Positions 10,960-18,939 of a DNA stretch of 64,000 nt are shown in pieces (positions within the stretch are counted from its first letter, which is position 1; each line of letters begins with the position of its first letter). This stretch comes from Rhodococcus triatomae BKS 15-14 (GTDB lineage: Bacteria > Actinomycetota > Actinomycetes > Mycobacteriales > Mycobacteriaceae), in NCBI GenBank assembly GCA_000341795.1, contig AODO01000010.1, positions 1 through 64,000 on the forward strand. The letters are read 5' to 3'. Made by a program: the position numbers and the translations under genes. The notes below the pieces were generated by a model that did not search any database, was not told the DNA's origin, and worked only from the letters and a program-made list of their open reading frames with translations.

Positions 10960-11883
10960 GTGCTCGCCCAGCAGGTGTCGAGCTACCTCGACCACCTCGC
11001 CGTCGAGCGAGGCGTCGCGGCCAACACCCTCGTGTCGTACCGCCGTGACCTGGAGCGGTACAGCGAGTACCTGACCAGCCGTGGCATCGACGACCTCGAC
11101 CGGGTCGCACAGCGGCACGTCACCGATTTCGTGGTCGTGCTGCGTCGCGGCGACACCTCCAACGGAGTGCGGCCCCTGGCTCCGGCTTCGGCGGCCCGCG
11201 CACTGATCGCAGTGCGCGGGCTGCACAAGTTCGCGACGGCGGAGGGGTTCACCAGGACCGACGTCGCCCACGGTGTCAAACCCCCCTCCCCGAGTCGGCG
11301 TTTGCCGAAGTCGCTCCCCGTGGACCAGGTGCTGGCCCTGCTCGAATCGACCGGGGGAGAGGACGCCGGCGACCAACCACGCGCATTGCGGGACCGCGCC
11401 CTGCTGGAACTGCTGTACTCGACGGGCGCCCGCATCTCCGAGGCCGTCGGACTCGACCTGGACGACATCGACGTGGTCGACCGAGCAGTCCTGCTCCGCG
11501 GCAAGGGCGGCAAGGAACGCATCGTCCCGATCGGCAGGCCCGCGCTGGCGGCCCTCGAGGCGTATCTCGTCCGGGGCCGTCCCGCCCTGGTGTCCCGCGG
11601 TGGCCCCGCGGTGTTCCTCAACTCCCGTGGTGGGCGGTTGACGCGGCAGAGCGCGTGGCAGGTGCTTCGATCCGCGGCCGACCGGGTCGGGCTCGCCGAC
11701 GGTGTCTCACCGCACACCCTGCGCCACTCCTTCGCCACCCACCTCCTCGACGGCGGCGCCGACGTCCGCGTCGTCCAGGAGCTGCTCGGGCACGCCTCCG
11801 TCACGACGACGCAGATCTACACGCTGGTCACGATCAGCTCGCTGTGGGAGGTCTGGGCGGGCGCCCATCCTCGCGCCCGCTGA
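10960..11883 (+). CDS. xerD: Site-specific tyrosine recombinase XerD
   Basis: The product is 307 residues. The N-terminal SAM-like core-binding domain spans 1-100 and the catalytic domain 115-300. All active-site residues are visible: R158 (STGARISE), the beta-hairpin Lys near 181, H252 and R255 (HTLRH), H278 (LLGHAS) and the nucleophile Y287 (QIYTLV). The C-terminus [10 protein letters not shown] is typical of XerD. With XerC it resolves chromosome dimers at dif. The gene begins 2 bases after the Nudix gene and is followed by parA-scpA-scpB, a chromosome-maintenance cluster. Confidence 0.95.
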   Translation: MLAQQVSSYLDHLAVERGVAANTLVSYRRDLERYSEYLTSRGIDDLDRVAQRHVTDFVVVLRRGDTSNGVRPLAPASAARALIAVRGLHKFATAEGFTRTDVAHGVKPPSPSRRLPKSLPVDQVLALLESTGGEDAGDQPRALRDRALLELLYSTGARISEAVGLDLDDIDVVDRAVLLRGKGGKERIVPIGRPALAALEAYLVRGRPALVSRGGPAVFLNSRGGRLTRQSAWQVLRSAADRVGLADGVSPHTLRHSFATHLLDGGADVRVVQELLGHASVTTTQIYTLVTISSLWEVWAGAHPRAR

Positions 11884-12017
11884 CCCGTCGCCGGGTGCCT
11901 GTCGTGCTCGTGATGCAGGTCGCCGGGCGCGCCGCGTGTCCGTGGCTGCATCCGGGGAGCCAGGCGGTAGCGTCGTGGGCGAGCATGCACGAGCGAGGAA
12001 GGGGCCATCGAACCGTG

Positions 12018-13064
12018 ATGACACCTCAGCCGCCCTCGGCCACGCCGGCGGACGGCTTCGCCGGACAGCCCAGGGTTCCCGACGAGCCCGACCGACTCTC
12101 ACCCAACGGCACGACCGGAGCTCCGGGATCCGGAAGCGCCCCCGTCCAGCGGGTGTCCCCTGTTCCCGCTCCGACGTCACCTCGGATTTCCGAACAGCCC
12201 GAAACCGGCGAGCTCGCCGACGAAGCCGAACTCGGCCCCACCGGCCGCCCACTGCGAGTGATTCCCGATCCGCAGCCCCTGACCTCGCACGGTCCGGCGA
12301 AGGTGATCGCGATGTGCAACCAGAAGGGCGGGGTCGGCAAGACGACCTCCACCATCAATCTGGGGGCGTCGCTCGCCGAGCAGGGACGCCGCGTGCTTCT
12401 CGTCGACCTCGATCCGCAGGGTGCCCTGTCCGCGGGCCTCGGGGTCGCGCACAACGACCTCGAACTGACCGTCCACAACCTCCTCGTCGAGCGCAAGGTG
12501 TCGATCGACGACGTGCTGATGCGCACCCGTGTCGAGAACCTGGACCTGCTGCCGAGCAACATCGACCTGTCTGCCGCGGAGATCCAGTTGGTCACCGAGG
12601 TGGGGAGGGAGCAGTCGCTGGGACGGGCGCTGTATCCGGTGCTCGACCGCTACGACTACATCCTGATCGACTGCCAGCCGTCGCTGGGTCTGCTCACCGT
12701 CAACGCCCTGGCCTGCGCCGAGGGTGTGATCATCCCGATGGAATGCGAGTACTTCAGCCTGCGCGGGCTCGCGCTCCTGAACGACACCGTCGAGAAGGTT
12801 CGAGACCGGCTGAACCCCCGGCTGCAGATGTCTGGCATCGTCGTCACCATGTTCGACGCCCGGACCCTGCACGCCCGCGAGGTGATGACGCGAGTCGTCG
12901 AGGTGTTCGGCGACCTGGTCTACGACACCGTGATCAGCCGCACCGTCCGGTTCCCGGAAACGAGTGTCGCGGGTGAACCGATCACGACTTGGGCGCCGAA
13001 ATCGGGTGGCGCGCAAGCGTATCGGTCCCTCGCGCGTGAAGTGATCGCGCGGTCCGGTCGGTAG
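12018..13064 (+). CDS. ParA/Soj-family chromosome-partitioning ATPase (Rv1708 family)
   Basis: The product is 348 residues from this ATG. A disordered Pro/Gly-rich head (1-90) precedes the deviant Walker A motif KGGVGKTT (103-110), with VDLDPQGALSAGLG and IDCQPSLGLLTVNAL as switch regions. No ParB gene is adjacent; here the partner genes are scpA and scpB, as in mycobacteria. The start is uncertain: GAGGAAGGGG (11995-12004) favours GTG 12015 or ATG 12018, while a -10-like TAGCGT (11968-11973) would also allow a near-leaderless ATG at 11985 (11 residues longer). The 134 bases before it contain no gene. Confidence 0.88.
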   Translation: MTPQPPSATPADGFAGQPRVPDEPDRLSPNGTTGAPGSGSAPVQRVSPVPAPTSPRISEQPETGELADEAELGPTGRPLRVIPDPQPLTSHGPAKVIAMCNQKGGVGKTTSTINLGASLAEQGRRVLLVDLDPQGALSAGLGVAHNDLELTVHNLLVERKVSIDDVLMRTRVENLDLLPSNIDLSAAEIQLVTEVGREQSLGRALYPVLDRYDYILIDCQPSLGLLTVNALACAEGVIIPMECEYFSLRGLALLNDTVEKVRDRLNPRLQMSGIVVTMFDARTLHAREVMTRVVEVFGDLVYDTVISRTVRFPETSVAGEPITTWAPKSGGAQAYRSLAREVIARSGR

Positions 13065-13916
13065 ATGGATTCCACCGACTCCACCGAGGGCACCGGGGAG
13101 GGCGGCGGCTTCCGGGTCCGGCTACGCAACTTCGAGGGCCCCTTCGACCTGTTGCTGACGTTGATCAGTCAGCGGCGCCTCGACGTCACCGAGGTCGCGC
13201 TACACCAGGTGACCGACGACTTCATCGCGTACACGCGGGCGCTCGGTGCCGACCTCGACGCGCAGGGGACCGGAGCGGGCAACGTCCTCGACCAGACCAC
13301 CGAGTTCCTGGTCGTGGCGGCCACGCTCCTCGATCTGAAGGCCGCTCGCCTGCTGCCCTCGGGTGAGGTCGAGGACGCCGAGGACCTCGCACTGCTGGAG
13401 GCCCGGGACCTGCTCTTCGCCCGCCTGCTGCAGTACCGGGCGTTCAAGCAGATAGCGCAGTTGTTCGCGGAACTCGAGTCTGCGGCGTTGCGCCGCTACC
13501 CGAGAGCGGTCGCGCTGGAGGACCGGTACGTCGGACTGCTCCCCGAGGTCCTGCTCGGTGTCGACGCCGCCGCGTTCGCCGACATCGCAGCCGCGGCACT
13601 CGCGCCTCGTCCGGTGCCCACGGTGGGGCTCGACCATCTGCACGCGTCGCCCGTGTCCGTGCCGGAGCAGGCCGCGATCGTCCTCGACATGTTGCGGCAG
13701 CGAGGTGAAGGCGCATGGGCCGGCTTCGGTGACCTCGTCGTGGGATGCGAGGCGACCGTGCAGATCGTCGCCCGGTTCCTCGCGTTGCTGGAGCTGTACC
13801 GCCAGCGGGCGGTGGCGTTCGAGCAACTCGAGCCGCTCGGGGACCTGCTCGTCAGTTGGACTGGTGAGGGCGGCGACGACGGGCGGACGCTGGTGAGTGC
13901 GGAGGACTACGGATGA
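13065..13916 (+). CDS. scpA: Segregation and condensation protein A
   Basis: The product is 283 residues, the kleisin subunit of the bacterial SMC condensin. The N-terminal signature (FRVRLRNFEGPFDLLLTLI) binds SMC, the middle is helical and acidic, and the C-terminal winged helix (about 200-275) contacts the other SMC head. The ATG follows the parA stop with no gap, and the stop overlaps the scpB ATG (ATGA). Translational coupling of parA-scpA-scpB indicates coordinated dosage. Confidence 0.93.
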   Translation: MDSTDSTEGTGEGGGFRVRLRNFEGPFDLLLTLISQRRLDVTEVALHQVTDDFIAYTRALGADLDAQGTGAGNVLDQTTEFLVVAATLLDLKAARLLPSGEVEDAEDLALLEARDLLFARLLQYRAFKQIAQLFAELESAALRRYPRAVALEDRYVGLLPEVLLGVDAAAFADIAAAALAPRPVPTVGLDHLHASPVSVPEQAAIVLDMLRQRGEGAWAGFGDLVVGCEATVQIVARFLALLELYRQRAVAFEQLEPLGDLLVSWTGEGGDDGRTLVSAEDYG

Positions 13917-14662
13917 GCGAGCCGGAAGCAAACGACGCCGCGGTGTCGGCAGGTGACATCGTCAACGAGACGATCGGCGGCGAGGTGGCCGACACGGTCG
14001 GCGATCCCGTTCCGCTCGACGACGCGATGGACGAGGACGAGCTCGAGTCGGCACTCGAGGCTGTGCTTCTCGTCATAGACGCACCCGCCGCGACCGAGGC
14101 GCTCGCCTCGGCGGTCGGCGAACCCCGGGCCCGGGTCGAACAGACGCTTCGGCGCATGTCGGGCGCACTGACGGCGCGGCGCAGCGGAATCGACCTTCGG
14201 CGGGCCGCCGACGGCTGGCGGTTCTACACCCGCAACGAGTACGCGCCCTACGTGGAGCGACTGCTGCTCGACGGCGCTCGGTCGAAGCTCACACGTGCAG
14301 CGTTGGAAACATTGGCGGTAGTTGCGTACCGTCAACCTTTGACCCGTGCACGGGTGAGCGCGGTGCGCGGAGTGAACGTCGACGGCGTCATGCGCACCCT
14401 CATCGCCCGGGGTCTGATCGCCGAGGCCGGGACCGACCCCGACACCAACGCGACCACATATGCGACGACCGAGCTGTTCCTGGAACGGCTCGGGTTGTCC
14501 TCGCTGGCGGATCTTCCGCCGGTGGCACCGTTGCTGCCCGATGTCGACGTGATCGACGACATCAGCGAGGACATGGAGTCCGATCCGCGTTTCGCGAAAC
14601 TGCGGCGCGCGCAACCGGACGCTCAACCCGTCGTCGACACGGGCGTCGACGACGACAACTGA
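13913..14662 (+). CDS. scpB: Segregation and condensation protein B
   Basis: The product is 249 residues, with two winged-helix domains (about 40-200) containing the family hallmarks ESALEAVLLVIDAPA, the YTRNEYAPYVERLL region and LTRAALETLAVVAYRQPLTRARV. It binds the ScpA linker in the SMC complex. Acidic disordered extensions flank the core (1-40 and 215-249). The stop lies 6 bases before an unusual double palindrome that separates it from rluB. Confidence 0.93.
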   Translation: MSEPEANDAAVSAGDIVNETIGGEVADTVGDPVPLDDAMDEDELESALEAVLLVIDAPAATEALASAVGEPRARVEQTLRRMSGALTARRSGIDLRRAADGWRFYTRNEYAPYVERLLLDGARSKLTRAALETLAVVAYRQPLTRARVSAVRGVNVDGVMRTLIARGLIAEAGTDPDTNATTYATTELFLERLGLSSLADLPPVAPLLPDVDVIDDISEDMESDPRFAKLRRAQPDAQPVVDTGVDDDN

Positions 14663-14667
14663 CCGAC

Positions 14668-14718
14668 TGAACGGAACCGTTCACTCGGTTGGATCGAGTG
14701 AACGGAACCGTTCACTCG
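14668..14718. repeat. Two palindromes sharing one half-site (possible operator or terminator)
   Basis: Two copies of TGAACGG-AA-CCGTTCA occur at 14668-14683 and 14699-14714. The second extends to 11-bp arms CGAGTGAACGG/CCGTTCACTCG (14695-14718). The right arm of copy 1 and the left arm of copy 2 also pair (GTTCACTCG, 7-base loop, CGAGTGAAC). No T-run follows. Two further GTGAACAG segments lie at 14730 and 14747, the latter being the rluB start. The symmetry fits a repressor site as well as a terminator. Confidence 0.6.
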
Positions 14719-14746
14719 AACGCTGAGAAGTGAACAGGAAACAAAA

Positions 14747-15811
14747 GTGAACAGATCCGCTCGCCGTGATGGCACACCGGACAGGGGCAGGGGAAAACCC
14801 GCCCGCAGCACGACAGGCAAGAAGGACGCCCCGCGCGGTGGCACCGGGAACGCATCGCGTGGCGGTACCGGCGGCGCAGCGCGCACCGGTACGGGAGGCG
14901 CTCCGAAGAAGCCGCACCGCGGCCAGGCCGCCGCGCCGGGCGCGACCAACAAACGAGGCAAGCCGAAGCAGGCGAAGCCGCAGCGCCAGCAGGTGCCGGT
15001 CACCCCGAAGATCAGCAACGCCAAGCCGGCGCGTCACCAGCACACCGACAACGTCGCCCCCAAGCAGCTCGCCGCGGGTGAGGGCGTCCGGCTGCAGAAG
15101 GTGCTCGCGCAGGCGGGTGTCGCGTCGCGTCGCGCCGCCGAGGAACTCATCGAGCAGGGTCGCGTCGAGGTTGACGGCGCCATCGTCGTGGAGCAGGGTC
15201 TGCGCGTCGACCCGGAGAACGCGGTGGTCCGCGTCGACGGTATCCGCGTCGTCGTCAAGAAGGACCTCGTGCACATCGCGCTGAACAAGCCGCGTGGCTG
15301 GCAGTCCACCATGTCGGACGACCTCGGTCGTCCGTGCATCGGCGACATCGTCTCCGAGCGGGTCTCCGCCGGGCAGCGGCTGTTCCACGTCGGCCGGCTG
15401 GACGCCGACACGGAGGGCCTGATCCTGCTGACCAACGACGGCGACCTCGCGCACCGTCTGATGCACCCGTCGTTCGAGGTGCCCAAGACGTACCTGGCGA
15501 CGGTCAACGGTGTCGTCGACCGCGGTCTCGGACGCACGCTGAAGGCCGGTGTCGAGCTGGATGACGGGCCCGCGAAGGTCGACTCGTTCCAGCTGCTCGA
15601 CGTCAACGGCAAGCAGTCCCTCGTGCGGATCGTGCTGCACGAGGGTCGCAAGCACATCGTCCGCCGGCTGCTCGAGGCGGTCGGTCACCCGGTGGTGCGC
15701 CTCGTCCGCACCGACATCGGCTCGGTCTCGCTCGGCGACGGTCGACCGGGAACCCTCCGGGTGCTGGGTCGCGGTGAGGTCGGCAGCCTCTACAAGGCGG
15801 TGGGGCTGTGA
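14747..15811 (+). CDS. rluB: 23S rRNA pseudouridine synthase, RluB type
   Basis: The product is 354 residues. A long basic disordered head (1-115, rich in Gly, Lys, Arg and Pro) precedes an S4 domain ([23 protein letters not shown]) and the RsuA/RluB catalytic domain with the Asp motif [18 protein letters not shown]. It makes pseudouridine in 23S rRNA. The head is much longer than in E. coli RluB. The GTG at 14747 follows CAGGAAAC (14734-14741). Its stop overlaps cmk. Confidence 0.92.
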   Translation: MNRSARRDGTPDRGRGKPARSTTGKKDAPRGGTGNASRGGTGGAARTGTGGAPKKPHRGQAAAPGATNKRGKPKQAKPQRQQVPVTPKISNAKPARHQHTDNVAPKQLAAGEGVRLQKVLAQAGVASRRAAEELIEQGRVEVDGAIVVEQGLRVDPENAVVRVDGIRVVVKKDLVHIALNKPRGWQSTMSDDLGRPCIGDIVSERVSAGQRLFHVGRLDADTEGLILLTNDGDLAHRLMHPSFEVPKTYLATVNGVVDRGLGRTLKAGVELDDGPAKVDSFQLLDVNGKQSLVRIVLHEGRKHIVRRLLEAVGHPVVRLVRTDIGSVSLGDGRPGTLRVLGRGEVGSLYKAVGL

Positions 15812-16506
15812 GCGAGGACGTGACGACGCCGCTGGTCGTCGCCATGGACGGACCCTCGGGTACGGGCAAGTCGAGCGTCTCGCGCAGGCTCGCCGCCGCG
15901 CTGTCCGCTCGTTACCTCGACACCGGTGCCATGTACCGGATCGCGACCCTGAACGTGCTGCGGTCCGGCGTGGACGTGAACGACGCCGACGCGGTGTCCG
16001 CGGCGACGGAAGCGCTCGTCCTGTCGGTCGGAACCGATCCGGCGTCGGATCGCGTGCTGCTCGCCGGTGAGGACGTCACCGACGAGATCCGTGGCGGCGC
16101 CGTCACCGCCGCGGTGTCCGCGGTGTCCGCGGTGCCGCGGGTGCGTGAGCTCCTGGTCGACAAGCAGCGCGAGTTCATCGCGCAGCATCCGCGAATCGTC
16201 GTGGAGGGACGCGACATCGGGACCGTTGTGCTGCCGGGTGCGGACGTGAAGATCTATCTCACGGCGTCGGCGGAAGCCCGCGCCCTGCGCCGCAACGCGC
16301 AGAACGTCGCGGAGGGCCGCGGCGACGACTACGAGGCCGTGCTCGCCGACGTGCAGCGTCGTGATCACCTCGACTCGACTCGCGCGGTGTCGCCGTTGCG
16401 ACCCGCCGAGGACTCGGTGCTCGTCGACACCAGCGAGATCGGAATCGACGACGTGATCGACCGGCTGCTGACGGTGGTTCGGGACAGGACTGGAGTGGTG
16501 CAGTGA
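15808..16506 (+). CDS. cmk: Cytidylate kinase
   Basis: The product is 232 residues and phosphorylates CMP and dCMP. P-loop GPSGTGKS is at 15-22; [10 protein letters not shown] is the CMP-binding signature; [20 protein letters not shown] carries the conserved RDIGT; and the lid has [22 protein letters not shown] start overlapping the rluB stop, and stop overlapping der, make rluB-cmk-der a tightly coupled operon that is conserved across Actinobacteria. Confidence 0.95.
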   Translation: MSEDVTTPLVVAMDGPSGTGKSSVSRRLAAALSARYLDTGAMYRIATLNVLRSGVDVNDADAVSAATEALVLSVGTDPASDRVLLAGEDVTDEIRGGAVTAAVSAVSAVPRVRELLVDKQREFIAQHPRIVVEGRDIGTVVLPGADVKIYLTASAEARALRRNAQNVAEGRGDDYEAVLADVQRRDHLDSTRAVSPLRPAEDSVLVDTSEIGIDDVIDRLLTVVRDRTGVVQ

Positions 16507-17939
16507 GCGACGAGTTCGAATTCGGCGGAGACGCCTACGCGGGCGACGGCATCTGGAGCGAGGAATCCGACTGGGACATCGCCGATCTCGAGTCCGGGGT
16601 GGAGGACGAGGAGCACCTCGCCGTCCCGACCCTCGCGATCGTCGGCCGACCCAACGTCGGCAAGTCCACGCTGGTGAACCGCATCATCGGACGCCGTGAG
16701 GCCGTCGTCGAGGACATCCCGGGCGTCACCCGCGACCGCGTGTCCTACGACGCGAACTGGGCGGGGCGCCGTTTCATGGTGCAGGACACCGGTGGCTGGG
16801 AGCCCGACGCGAAGGGGCTGCAGCAGTCCGTGGCGCGTCAGGCCGAGCTGGCGATGGGCACCGCGGACGCGATCATCCTGGTCGTCGACGCCGTGGTCGG
16901 TGCCACCGCGACCGACGAGGCCGTGGCCCGGGTGCTGCGTCGCTCGAAGACGCCGGTCCTGTTGGTGGCCAACAAGGTCGACGACGAGCGGACCGAAGCG
17001 GAAGCCGCCGCGCTGTGGTCGCTCGGTCTCGGTCAGCCGTACCCGGTCAGCGCCATCCACGGTCGCGGCACCGGTGACCTCCTCGACGAGGTGCTTGCTG
17101 TGCTGCCGGAGACGCCCCGCGAGGGCACCGGTGGGCAGGGTCCGCGTCGCGTCGCGCTGGTCGGCAAGCCGAACGTGGGCAAGTCGAGCCTGATCAACAA
17201 GCTGTCCGGTGACGAGCGTTCCGTCGTGCACGACGTCGCGGGCACCACCGTCGATCCCGTCGACTCACTCGTCGAGCTCGGTGGCAAGGTGTGGCGTTTC
17301 GTCGACACCGCGGGTCTGCGCCGCAAGGTCAGCCACGCGAGTGGGCACGAGTTCTACGCCTCGCTGCGCACGAAGTCGGCGATCGAGGCCGCCGAGGTCG
17401 CGATCCTGCTGATCGACGCGTCGCTGCCGATCACCGAGCAGGACCTGCGGGTGCTGTCGATGGTGGCCGAGACCGGCCGAGCGCTGGTGCTGGCGTTCAA
17501 CAAGTGGGACCTGGTCGACGAGGACCGGCGGTTGATGCTGGAGAAGGAGATCGACCGGGAACTGGTGCGGGTGCCGTGGGCGCAGCGCGTCAACATCTCC
17601 GCGCACACGGGCCGGGCCGTCCAGAAGCTCGTGCCCGCGCTCGAGACGGCGTTGGAGTCCTGGGACAAGCGCATCCCCACCGGTCGCCTCAACAACTGGC
17701 TCAAGGAGGTCGTGGCCGCGACCCCGCCGCCGATGCGTGGCGGACGCCTGCCGCGGATCCTGTTCGCGACCCAGGCCGGTACACGTCCGCCGACATTCGT
17801 GTTGTTCACCACCGGATTCCTCGAGGCCGGCTATCGCCGATTCCTCGAACGCCGGCTGCGTGAGGAGTTCGGCTTCGACGGCAGCCCCGTCCGCATCTCG
17901 GTGCGGGTGCGGGAGAAGCGGGACCGCAAGAAGCGCTGA
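16503..17939 (+). CDS. der: Ribosome-assembly GTPase Der (EngA)
   Basis: The product is 478 residues. Two tandem GTPase domains carry P-loops GRPNVGKS (48-55) and GKPNVGKS (221-228), each with DTGG or DTAG G3 and NKVD or NKWD G4 motifs. A C-terminal KH-like domain follows (from about 390). An acidic 40-residue N-terminal extension (EFEFGGD... [15 protein letters not shown]) is typical of actinobacterial Der. It acts in 50S subunit maturation. It is the last gene of the plus-strand run; tRNA-Pro follows after 87 bases. Confidence 0.95.
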   Translation: MSDEFEFGGDAYAGDGIWSEESDWDIADLESGVEDEEHLAVPTLAIVGRPNVGKSTLVNRIIGRREAVVEDIPGVTRDRVSYDANWAGRRFMVQDTGGWEPDAKGLQQSVARQAELAMGTADAIILVVDAVVGATATDEAVARVLRRSKTPVLLVANKVDDERTEAEAAALWSLGLGQPYPVSAIHGRGTGDLLDEVLAVLPETPREGTGGQGPRRVALVGKPNVGKSSLINKLSGDERSVVHDVAGTTVDPVDSLVELGGKVWRFVDTAGLRRKVSHASGHEFYASLRTKSAIEAAEVAILLIDASLPITEQDLRVLSMVAETGRALVLAFNKWDLVDEDRRLMLEKEIDRELVRVPWAQRVNISAHTGRAVQKLVPALETALESWDKRIPTGRLNNWLKEVVAATPPPMRGGRLPRILFATQAGTRPPTFVLFTTGFLEAGYRRFLERRLREEFGFDGSPVRISVRVREKRDRKKR

Positions 17940-17995
17940 ACCTGACGCGACGGGCCGCGTGACCAGCCGATTCGCTCTCGGGAGTGCCACTGATG

Positions 17996-18001
17996 TAATC
18001 T
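17996..18001 (+). promoter_or_regulatory. Candidate -10 box for tRNA-Pro
   Basis: TAATCT fits the actinobacterial TANNNT -10 pattern and lies 25 bases before the mature tRNA 5' end. The -35 region is weak (TTCGCT at 17971-17976, 19-base spacing). The tRNA is probably transcribed separately from der. Confidence 0.4.
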
Positions 18002-18026
18002 CATCGAGCGCCCGCAAGGGAGTGGA

Positions 18027-18100
18027 CGGGCTGTGGCGCAGCTTGGTAGCGCACCTGACTGGGGGTCAGGTGGTCGCAGGTTCAAATCCTGTCAGCCCGA
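18027..18100 (+). tRNA. tRNA-Pro, anticodon GGG
   Basis: A full cloverleaf folds by eye: acceptor CGGGCTG/CAGCCCG (18027-18033 with 18093-18099), D stem GCGC/GCGC, anticodon stem CCTGA/TCAGG with loop CTGGGGG (anticodon GGG, reading CCC and CCU), and T arm GCAGG-TTCAAAT-CCTGT. The discriminator base is A. The 3' CCA is not encoded. A terminator follows 4 bases later. Confidence 0.95.
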
Positions 18101-18103
18101 CAG

Positions 18104-18140
18104 AAAAGCCCTGGTGAGGATCTCTCACCAGGGCTTTTTT
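18104..18140 (+). terminator. Rho-independent terminator after tRNA-Pro
   Basis: AAAAGCCCTGGTGAG pairs with CTCACCAGGGCTTTT around a 5-base loop (18119-18123), followed by more T residues up to 18140. It can also serve the convergent minus-strand gene whose stop is at 18164. Confidence 0.92.
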
Positions 18141-18163
18141 CGTGTGCGGGGACGTCGTTGCGA

Positions 18164-18913
18164 CTACTCGGGATCCAGCGGCACGGTGTCCGCGTTTCCG
18201 GCCGCCACGGCTCGTGCGTACCGCACCGCGTACCTGTCGAGGGCGGCTTCGGCATCCGACCGGCCGTCCCATCGGTCGGGCGTCGCGTCACCGTCGCTCG
18301 TCGTCCTCGTCACCCTGGACGCGCCGAACTCCATGTCGGTGCGCGTGAAGGAACACCGTTCGAACGTCGTGGCGGCCGAGAATCGTGTGTCCCGCATCGT
18401 GCAGTCGACGAACGAGGTGTCACGGAACTCGGCGCCGGAGAGGTCGGTGGCGTCGAACGTGCACCGCTCGAAGACCGTGTTCGGCACCGAGCGGAGCCGG
18501 CGCGCCTTCGCCCCGGTGAAATCACAGTCGACGACCGCAGGTCCGAGTGCCAGCCGGGTGAGGGTCGCGTCCTGGAACGTGCACCGCTCGAGACGGCGAG
18601 TGAACGTGGGCTGCCGAGTCAGTACGACCGAGTCGAACCGGCAGTCGAACAGTTCGGATTCGTACACGGAGACAGGTCCTCGGGCGAATCGCAGGTCGAG
18701 GCGCTGCACCGTGACGTATCGGATGTCGAGTCCGCGATCACCGGCGTCGATGCCGCGCAGGTCCACAGATCCGTCGTCCGTGTCCGGCCACCGCGTGTGC
18801 AGCGTGTGCGGCGGTCGCACGACCCGGGATTGGCGGATCAGTTGATCCCGCAGGTCCTCGACGTCCGCATCCGTCCATCTGCGGCGCAGAGTGGTGATCG
18901 TCGACTTGTTCAC
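18164..18913 (-). CDS. Pentapeptide-repeat protein
   Basis: The product is 249 residues from GTG 18913 with only a weak ribosome-binding site. The central 55-200 region is built of imperfect A(D/N)LxF-type pentapeptides (for example FERCTFDATDLSGAEFRDTSFVDCTMRDTRFS), predicting a right-handed quadrilateral beta-helix. The first ~50 residues are helical and basic. Such proteins range from DNA-gyrase-protecting mimics (MfpA, Qnr) to proteins of unknown function; nothing here identifies the target. The N-terminus could start elsewhere because no strong Shine-Dalgarno sequence is present. Confidence 0.75.
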   Translation of the reverse strand: MNKSTITTLRRRWTDADVEDLRDQLIRQSRVVRPPHTLHTRWPDTDDGSVDLRGIDAGDRGLDIRYVTVQRLDLRFARGPVSVYESELFDCRFDSVVLTRQPTFTRRLERCTFQDATLTRLALGPAVVDCDFTGAKARRLRSVPNTVFERCTFDATDLSGAEFRDTSFVDCTMRDTRFSAATTFERCSFTRTDMEFGASRVTRTTSDGDATPDRWDGRSDAEAALDRYAVRYARAVAAGNADTVPLDPE

Positions 18914-18939
18914 GGTTGGGAGCGTATCGAGCGACAGGA

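Noticed and set aside
10960-11883. XerD-like gene as a phage or integron integrase
   Set aside because: Its length, motifs, the XerD-type C-terminus and its position before parA-scpA-scpB match the housekeeping recombinase.
11912-11952. GATGCAG/CTGCATC pair after xerD as a terminator
   Set aside because: Only 7 bp with a 27-base loop; too weak to call.
18027-18140. tRNA-Pro as an attachment site of an integrated element
   Set aside because: No integrase, no repeated tRNA 3' end further along, and the following genes (pentapeptide protein, NhaA fusion) show no phage or plasmid character.
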